IMG/VR virus record: IMGVR_UViG_3300010396_000013
Coordinates: 1 to 54,985 of that record
Length of the DNA: 54,985 nt
Direction: 5' to 3' (one strand)
Source: a virus
Shown here piece by piece: positions 29,434-37,948 of this stretch (positions are counted from its first letter, which is position 1; each line of letters opens with the position of its first letter). A program made the translations under genes and the position numbers. Below the pieces are notes generated by a model. The model saw only the letters and a list, made by a program, of their open reading frames with translations, did no database searches and was not told where the DNA came from.

Positions 29434-29894
29434 CCTATCGCATCGGCCCCGCGACGCATCGTGAAGCGGTGGCAATCATGCCGTTGCTGCGCGCTGAGTC
29501 GCGGGCCGAACTCGGCGCGCTCGGCGATGACGACATGGAAGCGGCCCTCGTGCGGCTGGTCTGCGGCTGCCCCTACACGTTCTGCGGTGCTGATGATGAT
29601 GGCCCCCTGTTCATCGGGGGCGCTGTGCCGGATGGCACGCCGGGCACCGCGATCGTGTGGATGCTGATGTCAACGCGGATCACGGATCATCAACTGTTTT
29701 GCCTCCGTGAAATGCGCAAGCAGGCCGCTGCGATGTCGGAGAAATGGCCGGTGCTGCGGAACTATACCAACATCGGTCATGACCGCACGACGGATTGGTT
29801 GACATGGCTTGGGTTCAAGGTTGGCGACCCGATGGTGCATCCCCAGACCGGCAACGTCGTGCTGCCGTTTGAGAGGCGCGTAGAGCATGTGTGA
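29430..29894 (+). CDS. GNAT-like/DUF2833-type internal protein, 154 aa, GTG start
   Basis: GTG at 29430 overlaps the previous stop (GTGA). The protein (V)TYRIGPATHREAVAIMPLL resembles GNAT-fold proteins of the DUF2833 type found with ejection genes, including WMLMSTRITDHQLFCLREMR and YTNIGHDRTTDWLTWLGFKV. In T7, a DUF2833 protein (gp13) helps assemble the internal core. The C-terminus ENV-like 'VVLPFERR' matches the family's end. Confidence 0.72.
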   Translation: MTYRIGPATHREAVAIMPLLRAESRAELGALGDDDMEAALVRLVCGCPYTFCGADDDGPLFIGGAVPDGTPGTAIVWMLMSTRITDHQLFCLREMRKQAAAMSEKWPVLRNYTNIGHDRTTDWLTWLGFKVGDPMVHPQTGNVVLPFERRVEHV

Positions 29895-30621
29895 TCTATC
29901 CACGGCGATCATTGGTGCCGGCGCTCTCGGTTCTATCGCGTCCGGGTTGATCGGCTCCAGCGCGGCTACCAGCGCGGCCAAGACGCAGGCGGCTGCGGCG
30001 ACGAACGCCGCCAACATGGCGCAGGCGCAGTATGGCCAGACCCGCGCCGATCTGCTGCCTTACAATCAGGCTGGACAGTATGCGACCAATCAGCTTGTGG
30101 GTGCACTGCCGGGTCTGACGGCTCCGTTCAATATGACGGAGGCCAATCTTGAGGCGACGCCGGGGTATCAGTTCCAGTTGGATCAGGGCCTCAAGGCGAC
30201 ACAATCGGCCGCAGCCGCCAAAGGCCAAGGCATCAGCGGCGCGGCTCTCAAGGGCGCTGCGCAATACGCGACCGGGTTGGCGGACTCCAACTATCAGAAC
30301 CAGTTCAATAATTACCAGACCACGCAGAACAACGCCTATAACAAGCTGTTGGGTATCGGTCAGTTGGGCGAGAATGCCGGGGCGCAGACCGGCAACCTCG
30401 GACAGCAGGCGACGAACACGGCGACGAATGCGCTAACCGGCGGCGCTGCTGCATCGGCGGCCGGCACTGTGGGGGCTGCGAACGCGCTCTCCAATTCCAT
30501 CAATGGCGTCGGGACCGCCGGGTTGAACTACCTGCTGTTGCCGTCTCTGCTCAGCCGGTTGAATGGTGGCGGCACGACGGGGGCATCCACGCAAAACGCC
30601 ACGAACGGGCAGGTGTTCTAA
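29887..30621 (+). CDS. DNA ejection (internal) protein, P22 gp7/p32-like
   Basis: It has 244 residues. The N-terminus is a hydrophobic helix (STAIIGAGALGSIASGLIGS), followed by the characteristic 'GYQFQLDQGLKA' and GISGAALKGAAQYATGLADS, then QNQFNNYQTTQNNAYNKLLG of phage DNA-transfer proteins. These are packed in the virion and injected with the DNA. The position (first of three ejection genes) and size match P22 gp7 (229). Confidence 0.8.
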   Translation: MCDLSTAIIGAGALGSIASGLIGSSAATSAAKTQAAAATNAANMAQAQYGQTRADLLPYNQAGQYATNQLVGALPGLTAPFNMTEANLEATPGYQFQLDQGLKATQSAAAAKGQGISGAALKGAAQYATGLADSNYQNQFNNYQTTQNNAYNKLLGIGQLGENAGAQTGNLGQQATNTATNALTGGAAASAAGTVGAANALSNSINGVGTAGLNYLLLPSLLSRLNGGGTTGASTQNATNGQVF

Positions 30622-30622
30622 A

Positions 30623-32119
30623 ATGGCACTCGATCCCGGCATTTCGCTCCAAGTCGGCCAGGGCGTCACGCCGCCGCCGAACCCGCTTGCGATGGTCGGC
30701 CAGTTCGCTTCGACCGCGAACGCGCTGGATCAGAATCGGCTTATCAACCAATACACCGCGAACGCGCAGCAGCAGAATGTGGGCATGCGGCAGGATCAGG
30801 GGCAAAAGTCTCTGCTCGGCACAAACCAGATTCTCGCCGGACTGCTGAACAACCCGGACTTGAAAGCCGGCAAGCCGATCACGGATCAGATTATTGGTTC
30901 GGTACTGCAAGCCGGCCAGATGGGGTTTCTGCCTCCTGACGCTGTCAAGGCGGCGCTCTCCAACGTGCCCGGCGATGCGGCTGGACAGCAGGCATGGCTC
31001 CAAGGCCATTACGATCAGTCTGAGGCGCTCCTGGGCCGCGCTGGACCGAACACGTTTGGCACGACCGGCACCGTCAGCAATGGCCGCGCCGTGCAGCCTG
31101 TGGTGGTTGCGCCGGCTCGGCTAGGTGGCGGCCTCACTCCTGCGGGCGGTCCGATTACGCAGTATATGTCGCCGGCCGACCTCGCGACGCGCACCCCGGT
31201 TGGGTACGATACCAACGGCAACCCGCAATACGGCCCGCTGGGCAATGTCACGCCGGGCGCGCTGTCTGGCGGCGCTGTGGCCCCCGCACCCCTCACCGGT
31301 GCATCTGGCGCCGTTGGCGACGGTCGCTACCCCGGCGTTCCTCAGTCGTTGCGCAACCCGAATGCCAATCTCCCGTTGCCGCCTCAAGTGCCTCCTGGTG
31401 CGCCGGCTGCCGGCGGTCCCGTTCCGACTGTCGGCGGTCCCGCGCCAGACCCAACCATCGTTACCGCTCCGGGCGCGGCTCGCACTGCGCAGCTCACGAC
31501 GCAGGGCACCCAAAGCGCCGGGGCGTTTCAGCAGATTGCCGACCAAGGCGTGCAGGCTCGGGGACAGAATGCCATCCTCGGCACCATGCTTGCCGATGCA
31601 AGCCAGTTCGCGCCTGGCCCAGGTCAGGACAAGGTCAAGGCATTCAAATCCGCGATGGTGTCGTGGGCACCGGGCATCGCCAAGGCGTTCGGCGTCGATC
31701 CCGCATCCGTGGCGGCCAACGAGTCCTTCGACAAAGTCGCGGCGCAAATCCAGAATGCGCAGGGCGCTGGCAGCGATGCCCGCCTCGCCGTGATCCAGCA
31801 TGCCAACCCGTCGTCTTCGCTGACGCCGGCCGGCATCGACCTGATCGTGCGCGGCCTACAGGGCAACGCCGATTATCTGCAAGCCCGCGCAAAACTGGCG
31901 GCGTCGTACCCGGATCAGACGAATCGCGCCGGGTTCGAGTCCAGCATCGGCACCAACCTTGATCCACGCGCCTTCCAACTGTTCCGCATGACGCCAGACC
32001 AGCGGGCCACGTATTTCAACAGCGTGGGCAGCGAGGCGGACAAGACGGCGCTGAAACAAGCCTACATCTACGCCCAGACCCATGGCCTGTTCCCCGGTGC
32101 CGGAAATGCCGGCCCCTGA
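30623..32119 (+). CDS. Second ejection protein (P22 gp20 position)
   Basis: It has 498 residues. It begins MALDPGISLQVGQGVTPPPN and is rich in Gln, Gly, Ala and Pro, with a Pro-rich middle (LPLPPQVPPGAPAAGGPVPT) and a helical C-terminus (RATYFNSVGSEADKTALKQA). It lies between the gp7-like and transglycosylase ejection genes and is close to P22 gp20 in size (471). The assignment rests on position and composition. Confidence 0.65.
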   Translation: MALDPGISLQVGQGVTPPPNPLAMVGQFASTANALDQNRLINQYTANAQQQNVGMRQDQGQKSLLGTNQILAGLLNNPDLKAGKPITDQIIGSVLQAGQMGFLPPDAVKAALSNVPGDAAGQQAWLQGHYDQSEALLGRAGPNTFGTTGTVSNGRAVQPVVVAPARLGGGLTPAGGPITQYMSPADLATRTPVGYDTNGNPQYGPLGNVTPGALSGGAVAPAPLTGASGAVGDGRYPGVPQSLRNPNANLPLPPQVPPGAPAAGGPVPTVGGPAPDPTIVTAPGAARTAQLTTQGTQSAGAFQQIADQGVQARGQNAILGTMLADASQFAPGPGQDKVKAFKSAMVSWAPGIAKAFGVDPASVAANESFDKVAAQIQNAQGAGSDARLAVIQHANPSSSLTPAGIDLIVRGLQGNADYLQARAKLAASYPDQTNRAGFESSIGTNLDPRAFQLFRMTPDQRATYFNSVGSEADKTALKQAYIYAQTHGLFPGAGNAGP

Positions 32120-34616
32120 TTACAGCCAAGCCTTTGACGATGCCGGGCGCGAATGGAACGTCGATCCTCGCCTGCTCCGGTCCGTCATGGGGCAGGAAAG
32201 CGGCGGCAACGCTGGTGCTGTAAGCCCAAAAGGTGCGTCAGGCTTGATGCAGGTGATGCCGCCGACTGGCGTTGATCTTGGCGTCACGAACCTGAAAGAC
32301 CCATATCAGTCCATCTTTGCCGGGGCGAAATACCTCAGCCAGCAGTTGGACAAATACAAAGACCCCGCTCTTGCGCTCGCCGCCTACAATGCCGGCCCTG
32401 GGCGCACTGACGACTATCTGAATAAGCGCATTCCTCTGCCGGCGGAAACGCTCGGTTACGTGCCGTCTGTCATCGCCAGATACGCGCAGACTAAAGCGCA
32501 ACCAGCCGCAGGAGTGCCCGCAGTGCCGCAGACAGCAACCAACCCGGCATCTGCGGTGCCCTCGGATACTGACTTTTTGAAGATGATCGGGGCCGCGCCG
32601 GCCGCGCCTCCGGCCGCTGCACCGACGGTCAACAACGCCGGCGAGGTCGTCTCGCCGCCGGCCACGATGGTTATCAAAGCGTCGCCGGCCGCCGGTGGGT
32701 TGCCGTCCGATGCTGATTTCCTGAAAATGATCGGCGCTTCTGCCGCCCCCGCTCCGGCTGCCGCCCCTGCGCAGCAGCTTATTCCGGACCCGAACACCGG
32801 GGGGTTAACCGCCATTCCGGCCGCCGCGCCGGCAGCGCCGACGCCACCGTCTCGCGTCGATCTTCCCGCATGGGCCGGCGGTCAAGGCACCGTCACGGCC
32901 GAACCGACGCCCCAACAGCCGGGCGTCTTGCAGCACATCGGGCAGGCCATCGCGTCTCCGTTCGTGGATGGCGGTCCGCTCGGCCCGGACACTTCCACCG
33001 GAACGCTGTTCAACGGCCCCTGGGGTCATACGAACAGGTTGATGATTGCGCAGCCTCTGGCGCTCGCTGATGCCATCGGACGCGGTGGGCTTGGGGCATG
33101 GCGCGGCCTGGTGGCGGCGGGCTCAGAGGGGCTACAGGGCCTCGGCGCATCGCCCACCAGCGCGGCGAATTTTGAACGCGACCTCGGCGGTATCGCTCCG
33201 AATGCTCTAGCGCCCCTGACGATGGGTGCCGATGCGGCATTAATAGCTGGCGTGAAAAACGCCGGAGCGCCAGATGTTGCGGCTAACCGTCTCGCAGCAC
33301 AGACCGATATTGCGAACCGCTTGCAACAGAACATCGCCAACGATGTCCGGGGTCCAGCGCGCGGGGCGTGGCTGCTCGATAAGATCAAGACCGCGATCAA
33401 TGACGCCGATATGCCTGCGCCTGATGCGAACGTGCCTACAGGTGGCGTTGCGCCCGGAATGGGTGCGCCGCGTTCCGCTGGCGCGGCTGCGACGCCGACC
33501 GATGCGGCGATAATGTCGCCGGCCGAGGCGCGGGCGCAGCAGTCTACCGCCGAGATGCAAAAGCTCATTGAACCGCAACCCGCCGGCCCCGATACCAACC
33601 GCTATGTGCCCGGCGTGCGACCCACCGAAGCCCAGATGGTCCAGAACGCACGGACCTCGCGCAATGAGAAGCTGACCGCGTCCGAGATGCCGCAAGGCTT
33701 CGCTGATCTGGCCCGTGACAACAACGATGCTCGGATGAACTTTTTGCAGGATATTGCGGGCACGCCGACGCTGCAAAAGCGCCTAATGGATGATCGTAGT
33801 GCGCAGGCTGAACAGGACTTGGCATCGACTTGGCAGAACAAACAGCCGGCGGACCTCACTCCGGTGGCGGATATGGCGGCCAATATCCTGAATTCGCCAG
33901 ACGGTCGCCGGCCGCTGGTGCGCACGGCCGTTGATGGCGTCATGCGCGAACTCACCGGGCCTGACGGCAAGCCTCTGACCGATCCGGAAATGCTTTATGG
34001 CGTCCGGAAGCATATCGATGATCTGATCCAGGGCGCGAATGATAGCGCCGCCGGAACGCGCGCGGTCGCCCAGCTACAGCAACTGAAAGACACGCTTGAC
34101 GGCACGATTGAACAAGCCGCGCCGGGATTCCGCCAGTATCTCTCGAACTTCGCCGCCGCATCGAAGCCGATCGATGAAATGAGCGTCTTGCAGGCGCAGA
34201 TTCCCAAAATCGTTGATAGTCAAAACCGCATCACCTATTCCGGGGTGCAGCGGATGATGAAGAATCTTGTGACCGCACGTGGCGGCCGAGGCATCGATCC
34301 CGCCAAGTCGATCTCTGACGATACGATGAACAATCTATGGGCGTTGCGCGATGACTTGCGCCGCGTGGCATCGTCCGACGATCTGGCCAAAGCCAAAGGC
34401 TCGGACACCTTCCAGAACGCGCTGGACTTCGTGAAGGGCGCGGCCACAAAGGGCGGTATCGGCCTAGCGCATGTAGTCGCAAACGCAAAGGCACCCGGTA
34501 TCGGGTCTGTGGCGGTCAATCTTGTAACAAACAAACTGCGTCAGGCAGCGGTAGCTAAAGCGGCTGATCGCGCCCTGAACCCAAAGATAAACCGTCTCAA
34601 TCCGCCGTCAGACTAG
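32082..34616 (+). CDS. Ejection protein with lytic transglycosylase domain (P22 gp16 position)
   Basis: It has 844 residues. The N-terminal SLT domain has the catalytic glutamate E39 in SVMGQESGGNAGAVSPKGAS, then GLMQVMP and ALALAAYNAGPGRTDDYL. The remaining part has Pro/Ala linkers, a repeated 'SDADFLKMIGA' type motif (DTDFLKMIGAAPAA and DADFLKMIGASAAP), and helical regions. It would open the peptidoglycan during DNA entry. The start may be ATG 32082 or 32106; both overlap the previous gene. Confidence 0.85.
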   Translation: MACSPVPEMPAPDYSQAFDDAGREWNVDPRLLRSVMGQESGGNAGAVSPKGASGLMQVMPPTGVDLGVTNLKDPYQSIFAGAKYLSQQLDKYKDPALALAAYNAGPGRTDDYLNKRIPLPAETLGYVPSVIARYAQTKAQPAAGVPAVPQTATNPASAVPSDTDFLKMIGAAPAAPPAAAPTVNNAGEVVSPPATMVIKASPAAGGLPSDADFLKMIGASAAPAPAAAPAQQLIPDPNTGGLTAIPAAAPAAPTPPSRVDLPAWAGGQGTVTAEPTPQQPGVLQHIGQAIASPFVDGGPLGPDTSTGTLFNGPWGHTNRLMIAQPLALADAIGRGGLGAWRGLVAAGSEGLQGLGASPTSAANFERDLGGIAPNALAPLTMGADAALIAGVKNAGAPDVAANRLAAQTDIANRLQQNIANDVRGPARGAWLLDKIKTAINDADMPAPDANVPTGGVAPGMGAPRSAGAAATPTDAAIMSPAEARAQQSTAEMQKLIEPQPAGPDTNRYVPGVRPTEAQMVQNARTSRNEKLTASEMPQGFADLARDNNDARMNFLQDIAGTPTLQKRLMDDRSAQAEQDLASTWQNKQPADLTPVADMAANILNSPDGRRPLVRTAVDGVMRELTGPDGKPLTDPEMLYGVRKHIDDLIQGANDSAAGTRAVAQLQQLKDTLDGTIEQAAPGFRQYLSNFAAASKPIDEMSVLQAQIPKIVDSQNRITYSGVQRMMKNLVTARGGRGIDPAKSISDDTMNNLWALRDDLRRVASSDDLAKAKGSDTFQNALDFVKGAATKGGIGLAHVVANAKAPGIGSVAVNLVTNKLRQAAVAKAADRALNPKINRLNPPSD

Positions 34617-34892
34617 ATCGCGGCCGGGGCGATCATCGTTGAACGCGATGTCGGGAATGCTGCGCTGGCGCACCCACATCGGAATGCTGGCGATTGCCCA
34701 TGATATCGCCAGCGCGACAGCCAGGAACAAGAGTAACGGTGCCGCATCCGAATTGCGCCCTCCAATCGCTACGACGATGAACGTGAGAAACGCGCCGCAG
34801 GCCAGAAACATGAGAACTCGGCCAAACCAGTGACCGAGCAGCCACACATACAGAACCGCCGCGCCTAGCATTAAGCCGGCCAGAATAACCAT
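34608..34892 (-). CDS. Leftward membrane protein, candidate exclusion moron
   Basis: It has 94 residues from ATG 34892 with GGAGAG upstream. Three hydrophobic segments are visible (VILAGLMLGAAVLYVWLLGH, FGRVLMFLACGAFLTFIVVA, PLLLFLAVALAISWAIASIP), followed by a polar tail. It is transcribed against the late operon, between the last ejection gene and the fibres, where P22 carries immI with sieA. A prophage-expressed superinfection-exclusion role is inferred from position and membrane topology; no sequence family was recognised. Confidence 0.65.
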   Translation of the reverse strand: MVILAGLMLGAAVLYVWLLGHWFGRVLMFLACGAFLTFIVVAIGGRNSDAAPLLLFLAVALAISWAIASIPMWVRQRSIPDIAFNDDRPGRDLV

Positions 34893-34903
34893 CGCACTCT
34901 CCG

Positions 34904-34931
34904 AGGCCCTCCGAAATGGGGGCCTTTTTTT
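34904..34931 (+). terminator. Strong hairpin with T7 tail
   Basis: AGGCCC pairs with GGGCCT around a short loop and is followed by seven T. It lies between the start of the leftward membrane gene and the first fibre gene, so late transcription would partly stop before the fibres. Confidence 0.75.
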
Positions 34932-34948
34932 GTTGTCAAGGAACCACC

Positions 34949-36514
34949 ATGGCATCCATCCTTCCGAATGGAGTTACACAATTCTGTGATGCCAATGGTG
35001 TGCCTTATGCATCGGGGGCGATCTATTTTTATGTCCCGAACACGCTGACGTTCAAGGATACCTATCAGGACATCGGCCAACTCGTTCTGAATCCCAATCC
35101 CGTGGTGCTGGATGCCGCCGGCCGCGCGGTGATCTGGGGCAATGGTGCCTATCGGCAGAGGCTATTCGATAACCTCGGCAACCTGATTTGGGATCAGGAG
35201 ACAACGAGCGTCGTTTCGCAGGCTATGGAAGCCGTGGTAGGCGCTATCACGCTTTCAGCGGCGATGACGGCGCTGGGCATATCGGTCGCGATGCAACCAG
35301 TGGTCGGGGCATCCACTTTGGCGGCGGCGCGGACTGCGCTTGGCGTCTTCGGGCCGAATGGAGGCATCGCTACCGGCAGTCCGTCGATCACAATCAACCC
35401 GATTGCCAATCCGTCGATCCCGACGCTGTCCACGCTTGGCGCGCAGGCTGCTACCGGCAGCAACACGACGCGCGAATTCCTCGGCGTCTTCGGCCTCACG
35501 ATCCAGAACGGCGCTTCTGCGACCGGCGGCAATCAGGACAAGGTCGCGCTCTATGCCGGGGCCAATATGGTGGCCGGCGCTGGTGATGGGTGGGCCATCA
35601 ACAGCGTCACCACGATTGCATCTGATGCGCCGGTCACATGCAACGCGCAGGGTTACGAACTCGATTTCAACAACCTGAATGCGCATCGTGGCGACGCTCT
35701 GGCGGGCGCTGGGCTTGCATCCCCTATCGCCTATGGGTTTTCGGTCACTGGTGCAGGTTCCTTTCGCTCCACGGCTGCGTTCCTTATCAGCGGGCCGGGG
35801 ACGGGCATCTGGAACCGTGGCATTGTTATCGCCAACACCAGCGTCGTGCAGGCCAGCTTCCAAGACCTCAGCAACGCCGCGACCTCGCTGGAAATCTTCG
35901 GCTCTCACACCTATGGCTTCGACGCGCAGGACGCTTCCTTTTCCGGTGGCCCGATCCGCATCGGTAACAGCGCCTTCATGCTCGCCCGCAACGCCGCGAA
36001 CTCTGCCGATTTGCGCCTGATTGGGCTGGACAATGCCAACAACTTGAATCTGGGTGGTTCGGGGTTGGCGGCAACGTTCGTCTACTGCCAATTCCTGCCG
36101 AATACCGATAACAGTTTCACGCTCGGCGGCCCTTCAAATCGATGGTCCGTGGTCTATGCCGGCACTGGCGCGATCAATACCTCTGACGCGACGGAAAAGG
36201 TAATTCGGGGAGCGCCCAATACCGCAGAGTTGGCGGCGTGGGCGACCGTTGAACCTAAGGTGTTCACCTTTATTGACGGCACGCGATCGCACGTCGGCTA
36301 CGTCGCGCAGGAAGTCGCGGCGGCACTCACTGCACAGGGTTTGAAGCCTGCTGATTACGGCTTCTGGTGCAAAGACGACTGGACCGATTCGCAGGGCGCT
36401 CCTCATACCCGCCAGGGCCTCCGCTACGAGGAATGCGCGGTGATGGAAGCGGCACTGACGCGCCAGACGATTGCGGCTTTGACCGCCCGTATCGCCGCCT
36501 TGGAGGCCAAATAA
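34949..36514 (+). CDS. Tail fibre with S74 chaperone domain
   Basis: It has 521 residues. The N-terminal ~95 residues (MASILPNGVTQFCDANGVPY, YFYVPNTLTFKDTYQDI, NPVVLDAAGRAVIWGNG) resemble the virion-binding domain of podovirus fibres. The C-terminal ~100 residues form an intramolecular chaperone of the Peptidase_S74 type: TSDATEKVIRGAPN, then SHVGYVAQEVAAAL, then a terminal coiled coil (TIAALTARIAALEAK). S74 domains trimerise the fibre and then cut themselves off. AAGGA precedes the ATG. Confidence 0.85.
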   Translation: MASILPNGVTQFCDANGVPYASGAIYFYVPNTLTFKDTYQDIGQLVLNPNPVVLDAAGRAVIWGNGAYRQRLFDNLGNLIWDQETTSVVSQAMEAVVGAITLSAAMTALGISVAMQPVVGASTLAAARTALGVFGPNGGIATGSPSITINPIANPSIPTLSTLGAQAATGSNTTREFLGVFGLTIQNGASATGGNQDKVALYAGANMVAGAGDGWAINSVTTIASDAPVTCNAQGYELDFNNLNAHRGDALAGAGLASPIAYGFSVTGAGSFRSTAAFLISGPGTGIWNRGIVIANTSVVQASFQDLSNAATSLEIFGSHTYGFDAQDASFSGGPIRIGNSAFMLARNAANSADLRLIGLDNANNLNLGGSGLAATFVYCQFLPNTDNSFTLGGPSNRWSVVYAGTGAINTSDATEKVIRGAPNTAELAAWATVEPKVFTFIDGTRSHVGYVAQEVAAALTAQGLKPADYGFWCKDDWTDSQGAPHTRQGLRYEECAVMEAALTRQTIAALTARIAALEAK

Positions 36515-37947
36515 TGACCACCGCGCTTCCTATTTCCGGCTTTCCTGCGGCGAATGGCGTAGCGTCTGGCGATGTGGGGCTATTCACGCAGGGCAGCACC
36601 GGACCCGGCACCGGCACGACACGCAAGGTATCCCTGACGCAGCTTTTCGGTTCGCCGGTTCCGATTGGGAATGTGGCTCCGAACACAGGCGCTTTCACCT
36701 CCGTCGAATTCAACGGCGGCGGTTCCTCCCGCCTACTCTCCTACGTCTCCGCCGACACCGCGCTGGAATATCAGGTCTCCGGAACCCCCCGCTTCCGCAT
36801 CAACGACGGTGGCGGCATCGTCTCAAACCTCGCGTTCGGCAACCAGGGCTCCGCGCTGGCGTTGACCTATTCCGGCGGCACCACGGCCATATTTACCCCC
36901 AAGGTCGCGGTCTCCGGCGCGCTGAGCGGGCAAATCGTCGGCGGCCCGGCTGCGGTGGGGGTGACGTCGTGGACCATCAACAGCGATAGTCTCGACACCA
37001 CGACTGGTGCTGGCGCGCCTCGCGGGATCAACGATTTTTATATCGGCCATACCATTTCGGCGGGGGCCACTGGCGGCCGCAACGGCGTCAACGTCTTCCT
37101 GAACCAGACCGGCGCAACCACGCTGGCGGCTGGCCAGTTCTATGTCGGCGTCGCGTCCAATGTGGTGGCCTCGTTCAATGCCGGCGGCACGTCGCTTGTT
37201 CCGAACGGCGCTGTCATGGGCTTCAATCCCCGTGCTGTTTTGCAGTCTGGGGCGACGTTCTTCAATTCGGCCGTTGGCATGGAGGTGGATTTCGGTGCCC
37301 GCGCGGGGAGTAGTGTCTCCTATAAATATGGCCTAACCGTCGTTCTGGATCAGCTTGATGCCGTTGATGCCTCGGTTAACAGCGCCGGTCTGGTATTCGG
37401 TCTCAATGCAAGCGCCGGTCCCACATCGCCGGGTCTCTTGTTCGGCGTCCAATACGGCGGCCCGCAAAACTGGTGGCCGATCAATCCCACATTGGGCACC
37501 CTGATCGGCGTCGCCGCCCCCATCAACGGCTCCGGCCCGGCTTACACCGCGCTGTATGGTGTGGATGTCTCTGCGGTCACTTTCAGCGGGGCCGCGTTCA
37601 AATCCACCGGCTTCCTCGTGGACCCGAACGGTCGCGTCACCACCACCGGCCGCGTCAAGGCCCTGCGCAATGTCACCGCGTCAGGCTCCGTCACGATCAG
37701 CAGCACCAGCGATGAAGTGGTGGTCATCAACAAGACCGCAGGTGCCGCAACTGCCGTCGCGCTTCCGGCCACACCGTCTACCGGCCGCGTCTACACGATC
37801 AAGGACGGCAAAGGAGACGCAGCGGCGAACAACATCACGATCAGCCCGGCCGCTGGCAATATCGACGGCGCGGCAACACTGGTGATCGCGACGAACTACG
37901 GTTCCGCATCACTGATCTATAACGGCACTCAGTGGAACGTGGTCTGA
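36514..37947 (+). CDS. Tail fibre/virion protein, 477 aa
   Basis: It begins MTTALPISGFPAANGVASGD and has the 'PIGNVAPNTGAFTSVEFNG' motif found in phage fibre shafts. The body is beta-rich and Gly/Ser/Thr-rich. The C-terminus (GRVYTIKDGKGDAAANNITI then a final NGTQWNVV) matches the common end of structural fibre proteins that lack an enzymatic tip. It starts in TAATG overlap with the S74 fibre. Confidence 0.72.
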   Translation: MTTALPISGFPAANGVASGDVGLFTQGSTGPGTGTTRKVSLTQLFGSPVPIGNVAPNTGAFTSVEFNGGGSSRLLSYVSADTALEYQVSGTPRFRINDGGGIVSNLAFGNQGSALALTYSGGTTAIFTPKVAVSGALSGQIVGGPAAVGVTSWTINSDSLDTTTGAGAPRGINDFYIGHTISAGATGGRNGVNVFLNQTGATTLAAGQFYVGVASNVVASFNAGGTSLVPNGAVMGFNPRAVLQSGATFFNSAVGMEVDFGARAGSSVSYKYGLTVVLDQLDAVDASVNSAGLVFGLNASAGPTSPGLLFGVQYGGPQNWWPINPTLGTLIGVAAPINGSGPAYTALYGVDVSAVTFSGAAFKSTGFLVDPNGRVTTTGRVKALRNVTASGSVTISSTSDEVVVINKTAGAATAVALPATPSTGRVYTIKDGKGDAAANNITISPAAGNIDGAATLVIATNYGSASLIYNGTQWNVV

Positions 37948-37948
37948 T

